A stretch of 64,000 nucleotides of DNA from SOJA01 sp964598485 (GTDB lineage: Archaea; Thermoproteota; Bathyarchaeia; Bathyarchaeales; Bathycorpusculaceae). The stretch's first letter is position 1; each line of letters opens with the position of its first letter. Location: positions 124,001-188,000 of the forward strand of contig CAZRCD010000001.1 of the NCBI GenBank assembly GCA_964598485.1, written 5' to 3'. A program made the translations under genes and the position numbers. Under the pieces are notes generated by a model that was not told the DNA's origin, made no database searches, and saw only the letters and a list, made by a program, of their open reading frames with translations. Positions 1 to 8,663 of the stretch are shown here, in pieces.

Positions 1-626
1 ATTCTCTTTTTGTATTGTGCAAAGGCTTTTAGCGCGTTTACAAAGAATTTGTAGCGTAAGATTAGGAGTTCGCACAGATAGCCACTGAACCCACCAACCT
101 TAATTTCCGCACCGTAAACACCTATTCCCTTCATAAATTTCTTCAGCAACCGCACCTCGCCTTTCATTTGCTTCTCTAAGTGTTTCTTCACGTAGTCTGT
201 GTGAAACGGCGTACGATCTGTGGCGCTTAACCATTCTCCTCGTTCAACTTTGTAGCAAGGCACGATGTTAATTCTAGTATCATCAACTACTGCTTCCAGA
301 TATGGATGTTCAGCAAACCTTTCAATTTGTTTTGAGCCTTCTGTGGATTTTCTAGCTATTTTCAGGCAGATACTCCCAAGGGATTTGCGAGGTATGGTGG
401 TTGGCACACGCATGAAAATGTCTATGTCTGGTTCTCTGCTGAGCCACGTGTCCTTTGCAACAGAGCCTTCCACGCGCACTTCAGCTTCAATGCCAAAGTC
501 TTTAGATGCAGAAACAACTTTTTTTTCTAGCTTTTCAGCTAAATTCTCCATTTCAGCCCGTTCTCTCTTTTTCGGTGTAACCTTTCCCAAAACGGCTGCG
601 CAGACCTTTTCAATTTCTTCCTGCAT
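1..626 (-). CDS. cca: CCA-adding enzyme (archaeal class I tRNA nucleotidyltransferase), C-terminal part beyond window
   Basis: This enzyme adds or repairs the 3' CCA of tRNA. The first 208 codons are visible, read leftwards from ATG at 626 and open to the window edge. Seen: the nucleotidyltransferase signature GSVAKDTWL followed by DIDIF (the catalytic acidic pair), the archaeal stretch YLEAVVDDTRINIVPCY with the third carboxylate, then GVYGAEIKVGGFSGYLCELL, typical of the archaeal class I central domain. The missing remainder would be the tail domain that clamps the tRNA. It starts 21 bp after the thpR stop on the same strand, so the two RNA-processing genes form an operon. No defect is visible in the part seen. 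Confidence 0.95.
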   Translation of the reverse strand, partial: MQEEIEKVCAAVLGKVTPKKRERAEMENLAEKLEKKVVSASKDFGIEAEVRVEGSVAKDTWLSREPDIDIFMRVPTTIPRKSLGSICLKIARKSTEGSKQIERFAEHPYLEAVVDDTRINIVPCYKVERGEWLSATDRTPFHTDYVKKHLEKQMKGEVRLLKKFMKGIGVYGAEIKVGGFSGYLCELLILRYKFFVNALKAFAQYKKR

Positions 627-647
627 AAAACCTTATCCTTTTTGTTA

Positions 648-1214
648 TTATCGTGGACAGAACTCTTTCAGGGTTGAATAAACTGGTCCTTTAGGCGTTA
701 AGTTGCTTCTTTTAAGCCTCAAGCATTCAGCCCTAATGACTCCAAATTCGGAATTAACGTTTTCGCTTATGCATTTTACAAGTTCAGCCTTGTTCCTTCC
801 AGATTTCACACGGGCAATCGTTAAGTGAGGACTAAAGCCTTTTGAGTCTGGTGCGAAACCTAATTCGCGTAGACGCGGCTCCAATTGACTGAAAATACTT
901 CGCATCTGATCCGCACCCTCGGTTATTCCAACCCACACCACTCTTGGATACCGCAGATGCGGGAAGACACCTACATCTTGAATCTTAACGTCAAAGGGAA
1001 TGAACTGAACCTTTTTCATTTCTTCAAAAATTTTATCAACCATAGGCAGGGTTATGTTTCCAAGGAATCGCATGGTTATGTGAATGTTCTCGGGTTTGAC
1101 CAGTTTCAAGTTCGCCCCAGTTTTAACCAGAAGATTCTGTGCACCTGTTATTTTTCTCAGAACAGCTTCGTTGTCCATGTCAAAGGCTATAAAACTTCTA
1201 ATAGATTCTGACAT
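648..1214 (-). CDS. thpR: RNA 2',3'-cyclic phosphodiesterase (2H phosphoesterase, LigT family)
   Basis: A 2H-superfamily enzyme of about 188 residues that opens 2',3'-cyclic phosphate ends of RNA. Both catalytic HxT motifs are present: HITMRFLG in the first half and HLTIARVK in the second, spaced as usual for the family. The frame opens at a TTG at 1232, but the bases just before ATG 1214 read GGAAGGGGATCGATTA, a good Shine-Dalgarno. ATG 1214 (MSESIRSF) is therefore the better start. It lies directly upstream of cca. Functional links with tRNA processing are plausible from this pairing and from nearby endA, but its in vivo substrate cannot be read from sequence. Confidence 0.92.
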   Translation of the reverse strand: MSESIRSFIAFDMDNEAVLRKITGAQNLLVKTGANLKLVKPENIHITMRFLGNITLPMVDKIFEEMKKVQFIPFDVKIQDVGVFPHLRYPRVVWVGITEGADQMRSIFSQLEPRLRELGFAPDSKGFSPHLTIARVKSGRNKAELVKCISENVNSEFGVIRAECLRLKRSNLTPKGPVYSTLKEFCPR

Positions 1215-1282
1215 TAATCGATCCCCTTCCAAATATGCTTATTTTTTCTCCTTTTATAAATGCTTTATACTGATTCACATGA

Positions 1283-1468
1283 CGATGGGTTCATCCAGCT
1301 CACGCATTCAAATTTGCATCAAAACTCGAAGAAGTCAAGGCACCCTGCTTGTTGAGAGTTGAGACAAAAAGTGGGCATTCAGGAGCGACACCTACAACCA
1401 AGATAGAGGAATACTCCGACATAATGGCGTTCGTTTACAAACTACTCGAAATTGAGGAACAATGCTAA
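1283..1468 (+). pseudogene. C-terminal remnant of a prolyl oligopeptidase (S9A family)
   Basis: A 61-codon open stretch follows a TGA at 1280 and has no usable start. It reads VHPAHAFKFASKLEE, then LLRVETKSGHSGATPTTK, then IEEYSDIMAFVYKLL. This matches the last about 60 residues of prolyl oligopeptidases, including the ETKxGH segment that carries the catalytic histidine. No catalytic serine domain or propeller is found upstream, where thpR occupies the other strand. I read it as the tail of a deleted gene between the convergent thpR/cca and endA transcription units. Nothing suggests that it is still expressed. Confidence 0.75.
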
Positions 1469-1477
1469 AAGCTGGTT

Positions 1478-2035
1478 TCAAGCTTTGAACCACTTGAATA
1501 TTAAATATCTTATTTTTTCCCTTTCTAAATCTGGCACTGCTATGATGAACCTTTTTCGCACGGTTGTTGCAAGTCTTCCAGCTTTAACAATTTCTGTAGC
1601 GGTTATCCCGGATTTGGCTCTTTTAACAGAAACCATGTAGGGTGCATGCTCTAGGCCTGGTCCATGTTTGTAAACTGCAAAGTCGCATCCAAACTTTATT
1701 CCTGGTGTAACAACAAAACCACTGTTGCGAAAATCGTGATAAACAGCATATTTGCCGTCGAATTCTTCATATAACTGTTTAGCCCTTTGACGAAGCTTTC
1801 TCAGAGTAACCCTCTTTCTTTCAGAACCCTCATATACCGTTATGATCTTTTTTTCAGCAAGATAAACGCCTTCCATCAAGTCTAGAATCAGTGGAACATT
1901 GAATTCGGGGATTTTAGGCTTCGAAATTCCAAGGGGTTTTCCATAAAAACCCATTTTATAAAGTTCTGAACCGTCTTTTGGGTTCCATACGACTAGAAAG
2001 TTTTCAATGAACTCCACTTTGATTTTTCTAGACAT
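1478..2035 (-). CDS. endA: tRNA-splicing endonuclease
   Basis: This enzyme cuts introns from archaeal tRNAs at bulge-helix-bulge structures. The protein has 185 residues, the length of the homodimer-forming archaeal type. The C-terminal nuclease domain shows GIKFGCDFAVYKHGP with the catalytic tyrosine, then the histidine of LEHAPYMV, then the lysine region TTVRKRFIIAV. Nothing is missing from the triad. It begins 15 bp after the DUF47 gene and is the last gene of a minus-strand glyS-DUF47-endA cluster. Confidence 0.95.
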   Translation of the reverse strand: MSRKIKVEFIENFLVVWNPKDGSELYKMGFYGKPLGISKPKIPEFNVPLILDLMEGVYLAEKKIITVYEGSERKRVTLRKLRQRAKQLYEEFDGKYAVYHDFRNSGFVVTPGIKFGCDFAVYKHGPGLEHAPYMVSVKRAKSGITATEIVKAGRLATTVRKRFIIAVPDLEREKIRYLIFKWFKA

Positions 2036-2050
2036 GTAACTTTTCGCCTT

Positions 2051-2755
2051 TTACATGATGAAGGATAATATTCTGGCAGCGTCAGCAGCGTCTTCAGCTT
2101 TGTCAGCGGAATCCTCTAAAAGTTGCAGAACATCTCTTAAGAGGATTAGGGCTGGAAAGTCGAGATGGCTGCTTAAAAGCTTGATCTCAAGTCCGCGGTA
2201 AAGCTCGTCAACAACCCGTTCAGCAACCTCCACGTCCTTGGCTTTCTCCATGGCTTTAGCCGACCCATAAGTTAGAACCATCATTGTTTCTCTAAGCCTA
2301 GTCACAGTTTCTAAAACGGCTTCTGAAAGCTTCAGCAAGTCCTCTCTTATGTCCATGGGCACGCTCCAATTATGCTCCATGATTTCAACCAGACGGAAAG
2401 CTATGCCTTCACCGAAATCTGCAATTTCGCTTGTTAAATTTGTGAACCTTAAAAAGTCTTCTCTACTAAGCAGAATTGCCCCGATTTCAGCAAGTTCTCG
2501 TGAGACTAAACGCTTAGCCTCGTCAACTTCATCTTCTCTACGTCGAATCTCATTAAAAAGCTGCCTCGCTTTTTCTTTGTCATTTTTTATTAGGCAGTCT
2601 ATCATCTGAGGAACAAATCTCGTCAAATCTAAAACTTTTCTCAAGTGGTCTCGGCAAACGTTTAAGGCTCTGCGTTTCACACGTCTTTCAGTCTCTGCTG
2701 GAAACACCAAGTTTGTTTTCTCCCGCCCGCAAAAATGGGCTCTAATTTCCAGCAA
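2051..2755 (-). CDS. DUF47 / PhoU-like phosphate transport regulator
   Basis: A 234-residue, all-helical PhoU-like protein of the DUF47 family, members of which commonly accompany PiT phosphate permeases and are thought to tune phosphate uptake. Visible family features are long amphipathic helices with the heptad-like pattern NEIRRREDEVDEAKRLV and a C-terminal LLEDSADKAEDAADAA, the acidic metal-binding-like signature. No permease gene is adjacent. Instead the gene is sandwiched between glyS (36 bp upstream) and endA. The start is TTG at 2755. The local role is unknown. Confidence 0.85.
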   Translation of the reverse strand: MLEIRAHFCGREKTNLVFPAETERRVKRRALNVCRDHLRKVLDLTRFVPQMIDCLIKNDKEKARQLFNEIRRREDEVDEAKRLVSRELAEIGAILLSREDFLRFTNLTSEIADFGEGIAFRLVEIMEHNWSVPMDIREDLLKLSEAVLETVTRLRETMMVLTYGSAKAMEKAKDVEVAERVVDELYRGLEIKLLSSHLDFPALILLRDVLQLLEDSADKAEDAADAARILSFIM

Positions 2756-2791
2756 TAAATGTGCTGAACTACTAAAAAAGGTAACGAAACT

Positions 2792-4555
2792 TTAGCCCTC
2801 AAAGAGCTCGCCTAAACCCTCAAAATTAGCTTTCCAACGGAAATACTTGCGTAGAAGTTCTGGTAATTCTTCAATTCGACTTCTAACCTGTTTCCACGAG
2901 TCACGGTCGCGGATGGTGACTGTGTTATCCTTTAATGTTTCATAATCCACTGTTATGCCTAAAGGTATGCCGATTTCGTCTGCTCGGGCGTACCGTCTGC
3001 CGATAGAACCAGCTTCATCAAACTCCACCAAGAAGCCTTCGTTAATTAGTGTCTCGTACACTTGCAATGCCTTTTCCGGCAAGCCGTCCTTACTTACTAA
3101 GGGATAAACGCCAACTTGTATTGGAGCTATGTCTCTTGGAAAGCTCAGTATTGACCTGTCATCTTTGACGCGGTAAGCGTACTCGAGAGCTACATGAACC
3201 AGCCTGTCTGAGCCGAAACTTGGTTCAACAACGTGTGGAATAAACCGTTTTCCACGTTCCTTAATCTTCTGACGCGTGATTCCCACGTATTCTGGCAGAA
3301 CCTTGTATTTCCCAAGCATGTAATAACCGTTTTTCTCAATGGAAGCCTCAACTTCCTCCGGGTCAGCTTCGGAAAGCATCTCCGCAACCTTTGCAGCCTC
3401 TTCCTTGAAAACTGGTCCAAGCCTAGCCATTAAAGGCTTTACAACCGTTTGTTCCCTCTCAACTGGTTTTTCATGTTCCTTAAAAACACGCAGGTCTACA
3501 CCACTGAACTGCATGTGACTCTTCAGATCAAAGTCTGTTCGGTAGGCGTGGCCGGAAACTTCAACCCAGCCCCAACGTTTAACATAGATCTCTTGGTCGA
3601 AGCTTTGAAGAGCGTAATGGGCTTTTTCCCATGGAAGTTTTTCGATGAACCGCTGTTTTTCAGCTGGTACACCTAAGTCAATCAGCAATTTTTTGGCTAG
3701 TGCCATGAAGACGGCTTGCCACTCAGCTTTAATGTAGCTTTTCTCCAATGCTTCTTTCACTGTAACCTCAACAATTTCTTCTGAGCCATGCAGTTTATTT
3801 TCAGCTAGAACCAGTGGCAATATCTCGTTTTCGAAGTCTTTCAGTAGAAAACAGTTTGGTTCTTCTGGGTCGAAAAAGAATTCAAGGTCTATTATGGTGA
3901 ATTCCCTTAACCTTATTAGTCCTTGCCTTGGCGAGATTTCGTTTCTTAGGGCGTGACCTATTTGTATGACACCGAAGGGAAGTTTCTCCCTCGCCATTTC
4001 ATATAGACGCCTAAATTCCACGAATATTCCTTGTGCAGCTTCGGGACGCCCGTAACCAACAGCCTCAGAATAGGGACCAATGGTGGTTTTGAACATTGTC
4101 AGGAAATATTTGGGTTCACTGAAGGTGCCTCCGCATTCTGGACAGCGAATTTCATGTTTTTCAATAGCCTCTTTAACTTCTTTTAGGCTCAGCTTTTCAG
4201 CTTCTGACTCGGTAATTTTTGCAAATTCTTGGAGTAAATGGTCTGCACGGAACCGTCTCTTGCATTTCAGGCATTCAACCATGGGTTCCTTGAAATGGCC
4301 CACATGACCTGAAGCTTCAAAAACCTTGCTTGGTGCAATAATTGGAGACTCTATTTCTAAAATTCCAAGCTTGTTTACGAAAAGTTCTCTAAGTTTTTTT
4401 TCGATGTTCTGTTTTAACTTGGCGCCTAGAAAACCATAGGTTACAAAACCGCCTACGCCACCGTATATTTCGTAGGACTGCCAAAAGAAGCCTCGCCGGC
4501 GTGCCAACTCGTTGATTATTGTAAACTTGTCAGGGGTTTTGGTTTGGTCTGTCAT
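2792..4555 (-). CDS. glyS: Glycyl-tRNA synthetase (archaeal/eukaryotic alpha2 type)
   Basis: Class II synthetase of 587 residues that charges tRNA-Gly. Domains in order are an N-terminal motif-1 region (SYEIYGGVGGFVTYGFLG), a zinc-ribbon-like insertion with CLKCKRRF and CPECGG, motif 2 around GVIQIGHALRNEISPRQGL, motif 3 at EPSFGSDRLVHVALEYAY, and a C-terminal anticodon-binding domain (IAPIQVGVYPL to the end). Length and motifs are normal. It is the first gene of the glyS-DUF47-endA group and is divergent from the DUF3795 gene across an AT-rich 197-bp gap that probably carries both promoters. Confidence 0.96.
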   Translation of the reverse strand: MTDQTKTPDKFTIINELARRRGFFWQSYEIYGGVGGFVTYGFLGAKLKQNIEKKLRELFVNKLGILEIESPIIAPSKVFEASGHVGHFKEPMVECLKCKRRFRADHLLQEFAKITESEAEKLSLKEVKEAIEKHEIRCPECGGTFSEPKYFLTMFKTTIGPYSEAVGYGRPEAAQGIFVEFRRLYEMAREKLPFGVIQIGHALRNEISPRQGLIRLREFTIIDLEFFFDPEEPNCFLLKDFENEILPLVLAENKLHGSEEIVEVTVKEALEKSYIKAEWQAVFMALAKKLLIDLGVPAEKQRFIEKLPWEKAHYALQSFDQEIYVKRWGWVEVSGHAYRTDFDLKSHMQFSGVDLRVFKEHEKPVEREQTVVKPLMARLGPVFKEEAAKVAEMLSEADPEEVEASIEKNGYYMLGKYKVLPEYVGITRQKIKERGKRFIPHVVEPSFGSDRLVHVALEYAYRVKDDRSILSFPRDIAPIQVGVYPLVSKDGLPEKALQVYETLINEGFLVEFDEAGSIGRRYARADEIGIPLGITVDYETLKDNTVTIRDRDSWKQVRSRIEELPELLRKYFRWKANFEGLGELFEG

Positions 4556-4752
4556 TTTGCTCAGACTCTTTAATTAAATGTTCAGAGATTTTAAGGACTT
4601 GCTTAATATAAAATGTTGGCTTTTACAAATAAATCTGGTATTTTCATTTTCGTTTCTTGATCATTTTTTAGTATAGAATAAAATAGTCTGTACTTTATTA
4701 ACAAATTTTATTAAGATAACTTGAACAACGGGTAATTTAAGGAATCCTTAAA

Positions 4753-5181
4753 ATGAGTGAGTATGAGAAAGAAAGTGAACTTGTCGCCTATTGCGGCATC
4801 TATTGTCGGTTATGTGACTATTTTACTGAGAGAATTAGAGATTCAGCCAGAGATTTGTTGAGGATTTTTAAAAAGAATAGTGAGCTTGAACTTTTCGCCG
4901 ATACGGCTAAGGCTTTTGATTTTGAAAATTTTGTTAAAGGTTTAGAATGGGATTCTAAAGAAATTTCTCCTTGTGTTGGTGGGTGCAGAGGCGGTGGGGG
5001 TTGGCGAGACTGTCCTATGCGTAAATGTTGTATTGAAAGAGGCATTAGGTTTTGTTATGAATGCAATGATTTTCCTTGTGAACCCTTGAAGTTCCCCAAA
5101 CGTGTTGATGAGTTGAATGAAATAAAGAAGATGGGGCTAGAAAGCTGGATTAAACAAAAGCTGGAGCAAAATCTGGTTTAA
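4753..5181 (+). CDS. DUF3795 family cysteine-rich protein
   Basis: A 142-residue cysteine-rich protein. It opens with VAYCGIYCRLCDYF and has a second cysteine cluster, CVGGCRGGGGWRDCP, followed by CYECNDFPC. This is the layout of DUF3795 proteins, which are presumed to bind metal (zinc or an iron-sulfur centre) and have no agreed function. The ATG at 4753 follows an A/T-rich stretch typical of an archaeal promoter. It lies 33 bp upstream of the broken DUF917 gene. Confidence 0.85.
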   Translation: MSEYEKESELVAYCGIYCRLCDYFTERIRDSARDLLRIFKKNSELELFADTAKAFDFENFVKGLEWDSKEISPCVGGCRGGGGWRDCPMRKCCIERGIRFCYECNDFPCEPLKFPKRVDELNEIKKMGLESWIKQKLEQNLV

Positions 5182-5214
5182 TAGTAAATTTGCAAATTAA
5201 CAAGAGTTGATCAT

Positions 5215-6313
5215 TTGAAATTGGAAACCTTGAATCTTCAAAACTTGCTGGATTTAGTGGATGGCGCAGCGATTTTTTCTGCTGGAGGAGGAGGCGACCC
5301 TGAAACAGGCTACGGAATAGCGGATAAGCTGGCTTCTGAAGGTTATACGGTTAGGCTTGTAGCTCCTTCTGAAGTGCCTGACAATGCGAAAATCGTTAAT
5401 TTTGCTGTGTTGGTGCTACGACTACTGTTGAATATGATGCTGATGCAGCGGTTAAAGCTTTAAGGATTTTAGAAGAGTATGCAGGTTTTTCTGCTTATGC
5501 CACGATTCCTGTGGAGCTAGGTGGCTTTAACACTTTAGCGGCGGTTGACGTTGCCGCAAGATGCGGCATTCCAGTCGTTGATGCTGATGGGCTGGCAGGT
5601 CTGTTCCAGAAGTTCATTTGAAAGTTTACACAATTGGCGACATACCGTTGACTCCAATGGTTGTTGCAGACTTGCACGCGAAAAACATAGTTATTGCCAA
5701 AGAAACTGCAGATTCAAAGGCTGCTGAAAGAATTGCTCGCGTTCTTGCTGCTGAATGGGATAACAATGCTTACACGGCTCGAAGAATTTTAACAGGTGCT
5801 CAAGTGAAGACTTCGCCAATTCAACTTAGTTTGTCAAAGTCTATGCAGATTGGTAAGTTGCTGAGGAAAACCGTTGACCCCATAAAGGCAGTTTTGAAGG
5901 AAACGGGCGGCTTCAAACTTTTTGAAGGCATTGTAGATTGTGCTGAGCAAGAAACTGAAGCTGGCTTTACATTCGTTAATATAAAACTTCGTGGCACACG
6001 TGAATGTGCAGGGAGCATGTTCGAATTTAAAGCCAAGAATGAAGTGCTCGTCGCTTATAAGGATGGAAAGCTTGCTGCAATTGCTCCAGACATTATCACT
6101 CCTGTGCACTCGGAAACTGGCAAGTGCATAACTGCAGAAAAAATTGAAAAAGGCAACAAATTGGCGGTTTTAGGTTTACCAGCACCACAAAAGTGGAGAA
6201 CCAGTAAAGGACTTGAATTATGGAGAGAAGTCCTTCAAAGGTCAAACATATTAGAAGAGTACATGCCAATAGAACAGTTACATCACTTTGAAAAGCCTAA
6301 TCCATCATTCTAG
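5215..6313 (+). pseudogene. DUF917 family protein, disrupted by two frameshifts
   Basis: Three overlapping frames together give a full-length (about 366 residues) DUF917 protein of the hydantoinase/acetone-carboxylase-associated type. Frame 1 starts at TTG 5215 and carries IFSAGGGGDPETGYG. From about 5409 the reading continues in another frame (VGATTTVEYDADAAVKAL), and from about 5603 in the third frame (VPEVHLKVYTIGDI) to the stop at 6313. Both changes are in the same sense, as if one base had been lost at each site, and no residues are missing. They are either sequencing or assembly errors or a very young pseudogene. Confidence 0.8.
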
Positions 6314-6387
6314 TTTCAGCCATTAGGCAGCACAGCACTTAATAAAGCAGTCGCAAAATAAGGAAGAGTTAATGAGGTGCCGAAAAA

Positions 6388-7449
6388 TTGTTGAAAATAA
6401 AAGTTGCTCTAGTCGGTGTAGGAAACTGCGCTTCAGCTTTCGTTCAAGGCTTGCACTACTATAATAACTGCGAAAGACAGGAAGAATGTATTGGAATTGG
6501 CAACCTTTTTCTTGGAGATTTCCACCCAAGAGACATTCAAGTAGTTGCAGCCTTTGACATTGACAGCCGAAAAGTTGGAAAAGACTTGTCTGAAGCCATT
6601 TTTGCACAGCCAAACAACACGTTGAAACTTGTTGATGTTCCTCAAACTGATGTCACGGTGCATAAGGGTCCAGTCTTAGATGGTGTAGGTGAATACACAA
6701 AAAACATTGTGCAAGTAAGCAACCTACCTGCAGTAAACGTTGCAGACACAATGAAGGAAGCGGATGCAGAAATCGTGGTTGATTTGCTTCCAAGCGGAGC
6801 GGTTAAGGCTTCCCAATGGTATGCTGAACAGGCATTAAGGGCTGGGGGCGCCTTTATCAACGCTACACCAGTTTTTATTGCTAGCGATGCAGCGTGGGTT
6901 AAGCGTTTCGAAGAGGCGGAACTGCCACTTGTAGGCGACGACCTAATTGATCAAGTGGGCGCAACAACATTGCATAAAACCTTGCTGAAGCTGCTTTCAA
7001 CGCATGGAGTTCGCATAACCGAAACATACGAGCTTGATGTTGGCGGAGGTACGGAATCCTTAGACACTTTGGAGCGAACAAGAGATGTTAAACGGATTGT
7101 TAAGACAAAATCTGTTGAATCAGCGCTGCCGTATAAGGCTGATGTGGTTGCTGGCTCCACAGATTACGTTGACTTTTTAGAGAATAAACGCGACAGCTAC
7201 TTCTGGATTAAAGGGTTGTACTTCTGCAAAGTGCCCATGCAAATAGATTTGAGACTCTCAACCGTTGACGGGCCGAATGCTGGTTCTGCGCTATTTGACG
7301 TAGTAAGAGCCGTGAAAATTGCCTTGAACAGAAAAATGAAAGGAGTAATACTGCCGATTTCCGCTTACGCCTTTAAACATCCACCCCAACTAATGCCACT
7401 CGAAACTGCTGAAAAAGCCTTCGATGATTTCGTAAAGAGAAACGCATAA
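6388..7449 (+). CDS. ino1: myo-inositol-1-phosphate synthase
   Basis: Converts glucose-6-phosphate to inositol-1-phosphate, the head-group precursor of archaeal inositol ether lipids. The 353-residue protein begins with a Rossmann nucleotide-binding motif (LVGVGNCASAFVQGL), typical of the archaeal/actinobacterial form. It also shows the family blocks NATPVFIASD, GDDLIDQVGATTLHK and LDVGGGTES. The start is TTG 6388 preceded by GAGGTG 8 bases upstream (TTG 6391 is also possible). It converges on a phosphoglucose/phosphomannose isomerase gene with only 8 bp between, so both genes feed on the same hexose-phosphate pool. Confidence 0.93.
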   Translation: MLKIKVALVGVGNCASAFVQGLHYYNNCERQEECIGIGNLFLGDFHPRDIQVVAAFDIDSRKVGKDLSEAIFAQPNNTLKLVDVPQTDVTVHKGPVLDGVGEYTKNIVQVSNLPAVNVADTMKEADAEIVVDLLPSGAVKASQWYAEQALRAGGAFINATPVFIASDAAWVKRFEEAELPLVGDDLIDQVGATTLHKTLLKLLSTHGVRITETYELDVGGGTESLDTLERTRDVKRIVKTKSVESALPYKADVVAGSTDYVDFLENKRDSYFWIKGLYFCKVPMQIDLRLSTVDGPNAGSALFDVVRAVKIALNRKMKGVILPISAYAFKHPPQLMPLETAEKAFDDFVKRNA

Positions 7450-7457
7450 GCCACATG

Positions 7458-8570
7458 TCACTTTTCACAGAGTTTCCGCAGTTCACCTATTATTTTCTTC
7501 TTTGTCCCGCTTTGTGTTATTCTCTCCTTTAGCAAGCTTATCGTTTTTACAGGTGTTGGATCTACACCCCGCAAAATAGCCAAATACACGCTTGTGAAAT
7601 CACCGATGTAAATAGTGTACAACATTTTAGCTAACCTACTTTGGCCTGAACTCCATACTTCAAAGATCTTTTTCGTTGCTTCCTGAGACATCAGTTCTTT
7701 TGTAGCTTCAATTCTCTGCCTTATTTCCTCAGGTTCATCCATCTCTCGAATGAAAATCGTGGAAAAACAGTTTGAAAGTTCTTTCGCTCCTTCCCAGCCT
7801 ACAATTTCGTTGTGATTAAGCTCTGGGAAAAACTCCCATTTAGCTGGTATCTTGCTGTTTTCGTTAAGCTGCTGCTTATAACGTTGTGCAACAGCACGGT
7901 AAATCCCAAAACCGTAGACTACGGGAACTGTTCCATTAATTTTGGAAGCTAACATTTTGGAAGAATTATCGTCGAGAGGAGTTTTAGGAGAATTCTCATC
8001 CTTGACTTGCTCCAATACTTTGATAGCCTCAGAAATTTCAGAGCTTACATTAGAAATTAAGCGGAGTTTTTCTAAGATTATTGGCATTGGTAGAAGCAAG
8101 TAGGGAAGAGCGGCACGTGGAGGAAATCCAGAAGGTACACGTAAATAGGGCAAACTCAGTTCTTCGGCAAACCGCAGGAGTTTTCCCCCAGAGCTTATGC
8201 AAAAAGTCATGCAATTCCTTTTAGTCGCGTCCAAAAACATGCTTAAGGCTTCTTCAGTTTCTCCGGAATAGCTTATGACAAACACTAAGTTTTTCTTGTT
8301 TGCATAAGCTGGCAATGAATATTCTCTGCAAATTTCTATGGGAACATCGATTTTATCTCTTGTCCAATCTTTCAGAAGTTCTCCGCCAATGGCTGAACCA
8401 CCCATGCCAGCAACGATTATTGTTTGAGGTTTTGAATAATTGATCCGAACAGCCTCAGCCAGTTTTGCTGCTTTTCGGCAATGCTTGGGCGCTTCAACAC
8501 AAAAGGAAAGCATATCACTCTTGTCAATTCTCTTCATTTTAGCAAGATCGTCTAGAATTTTTTGTGACAA
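7458..8570 (-). CDS. Bifunctional phosphoglucose/phosphomannose isomerase
   Basis: SIS-domain isomerase of 370 residues, interconverting glucose-6-P, fructose-6-P and mannose-6-P. Seen: IIVAGMGGSAIGGELL (sugar-phosphate loop of the first SIS domain), VISYSGETEEALSM, and the family-specific FPELNHNEIVGWE with the catalytic Glu/His. Archaeal members of this family replace conventional PGI. It could supply mannose-6-phosphate for the GDP-mannose-type sugars used by the island. Its promoter region (8571-8660) is shared with the divergent SPOUT methyltransferase gene. Confidence 0.93.
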   Translation of the reverse strand: MSQKILDDLAKMKRIDKSDMLSFCVEAPKHCRKAAKLAEAVRINYSKPQTIIVAGMGGSAIGGELLKDWTRDKIDVPIEICREYSLPAYANKKNLVFVISYSGETEEALSMFLDATKRNCMTFCISSGGKLLRFAEELSLPYLRVPSGFPPRAALPYLLLPMPIILEKLRLISNVSSEISEAIKVLEQVKDENSPKTPLDDNSSKMLASKINGTVPVVYGFGIYRAVAQRYKQQLNENSKIPAKWEFFPELNHNEIVGWEGAKELSNCFSTIFIREMDEPEEIRQRIEATKELMSQEATKKIFEVWSSGQSRLAKMLYTIYIGDFTSVYLAILRGVDPTPVKTISLLKERITQSGTKKKIIGELRKLCEK

Positions 8571-8663
8571 GATTCGTTCACCATTTACTATTAATCGCAG
8601 ATTTCTATGCGTTTCTACCTTTTAAAACAAAAGGTTCAACATGAGTTTTTAACACTTTTATTC

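Noticed and set aside
265..681. Plus-strand ORF over cca
   Set aside because: It is the antisense of a clear CCA-adding enzyme.
5400..5620. Programmed frameshifting in the DUF917 gene
   Set aside because: Two shifts in one gene, no evident slippery heptamer or following structure, and the family is not known for recoding.
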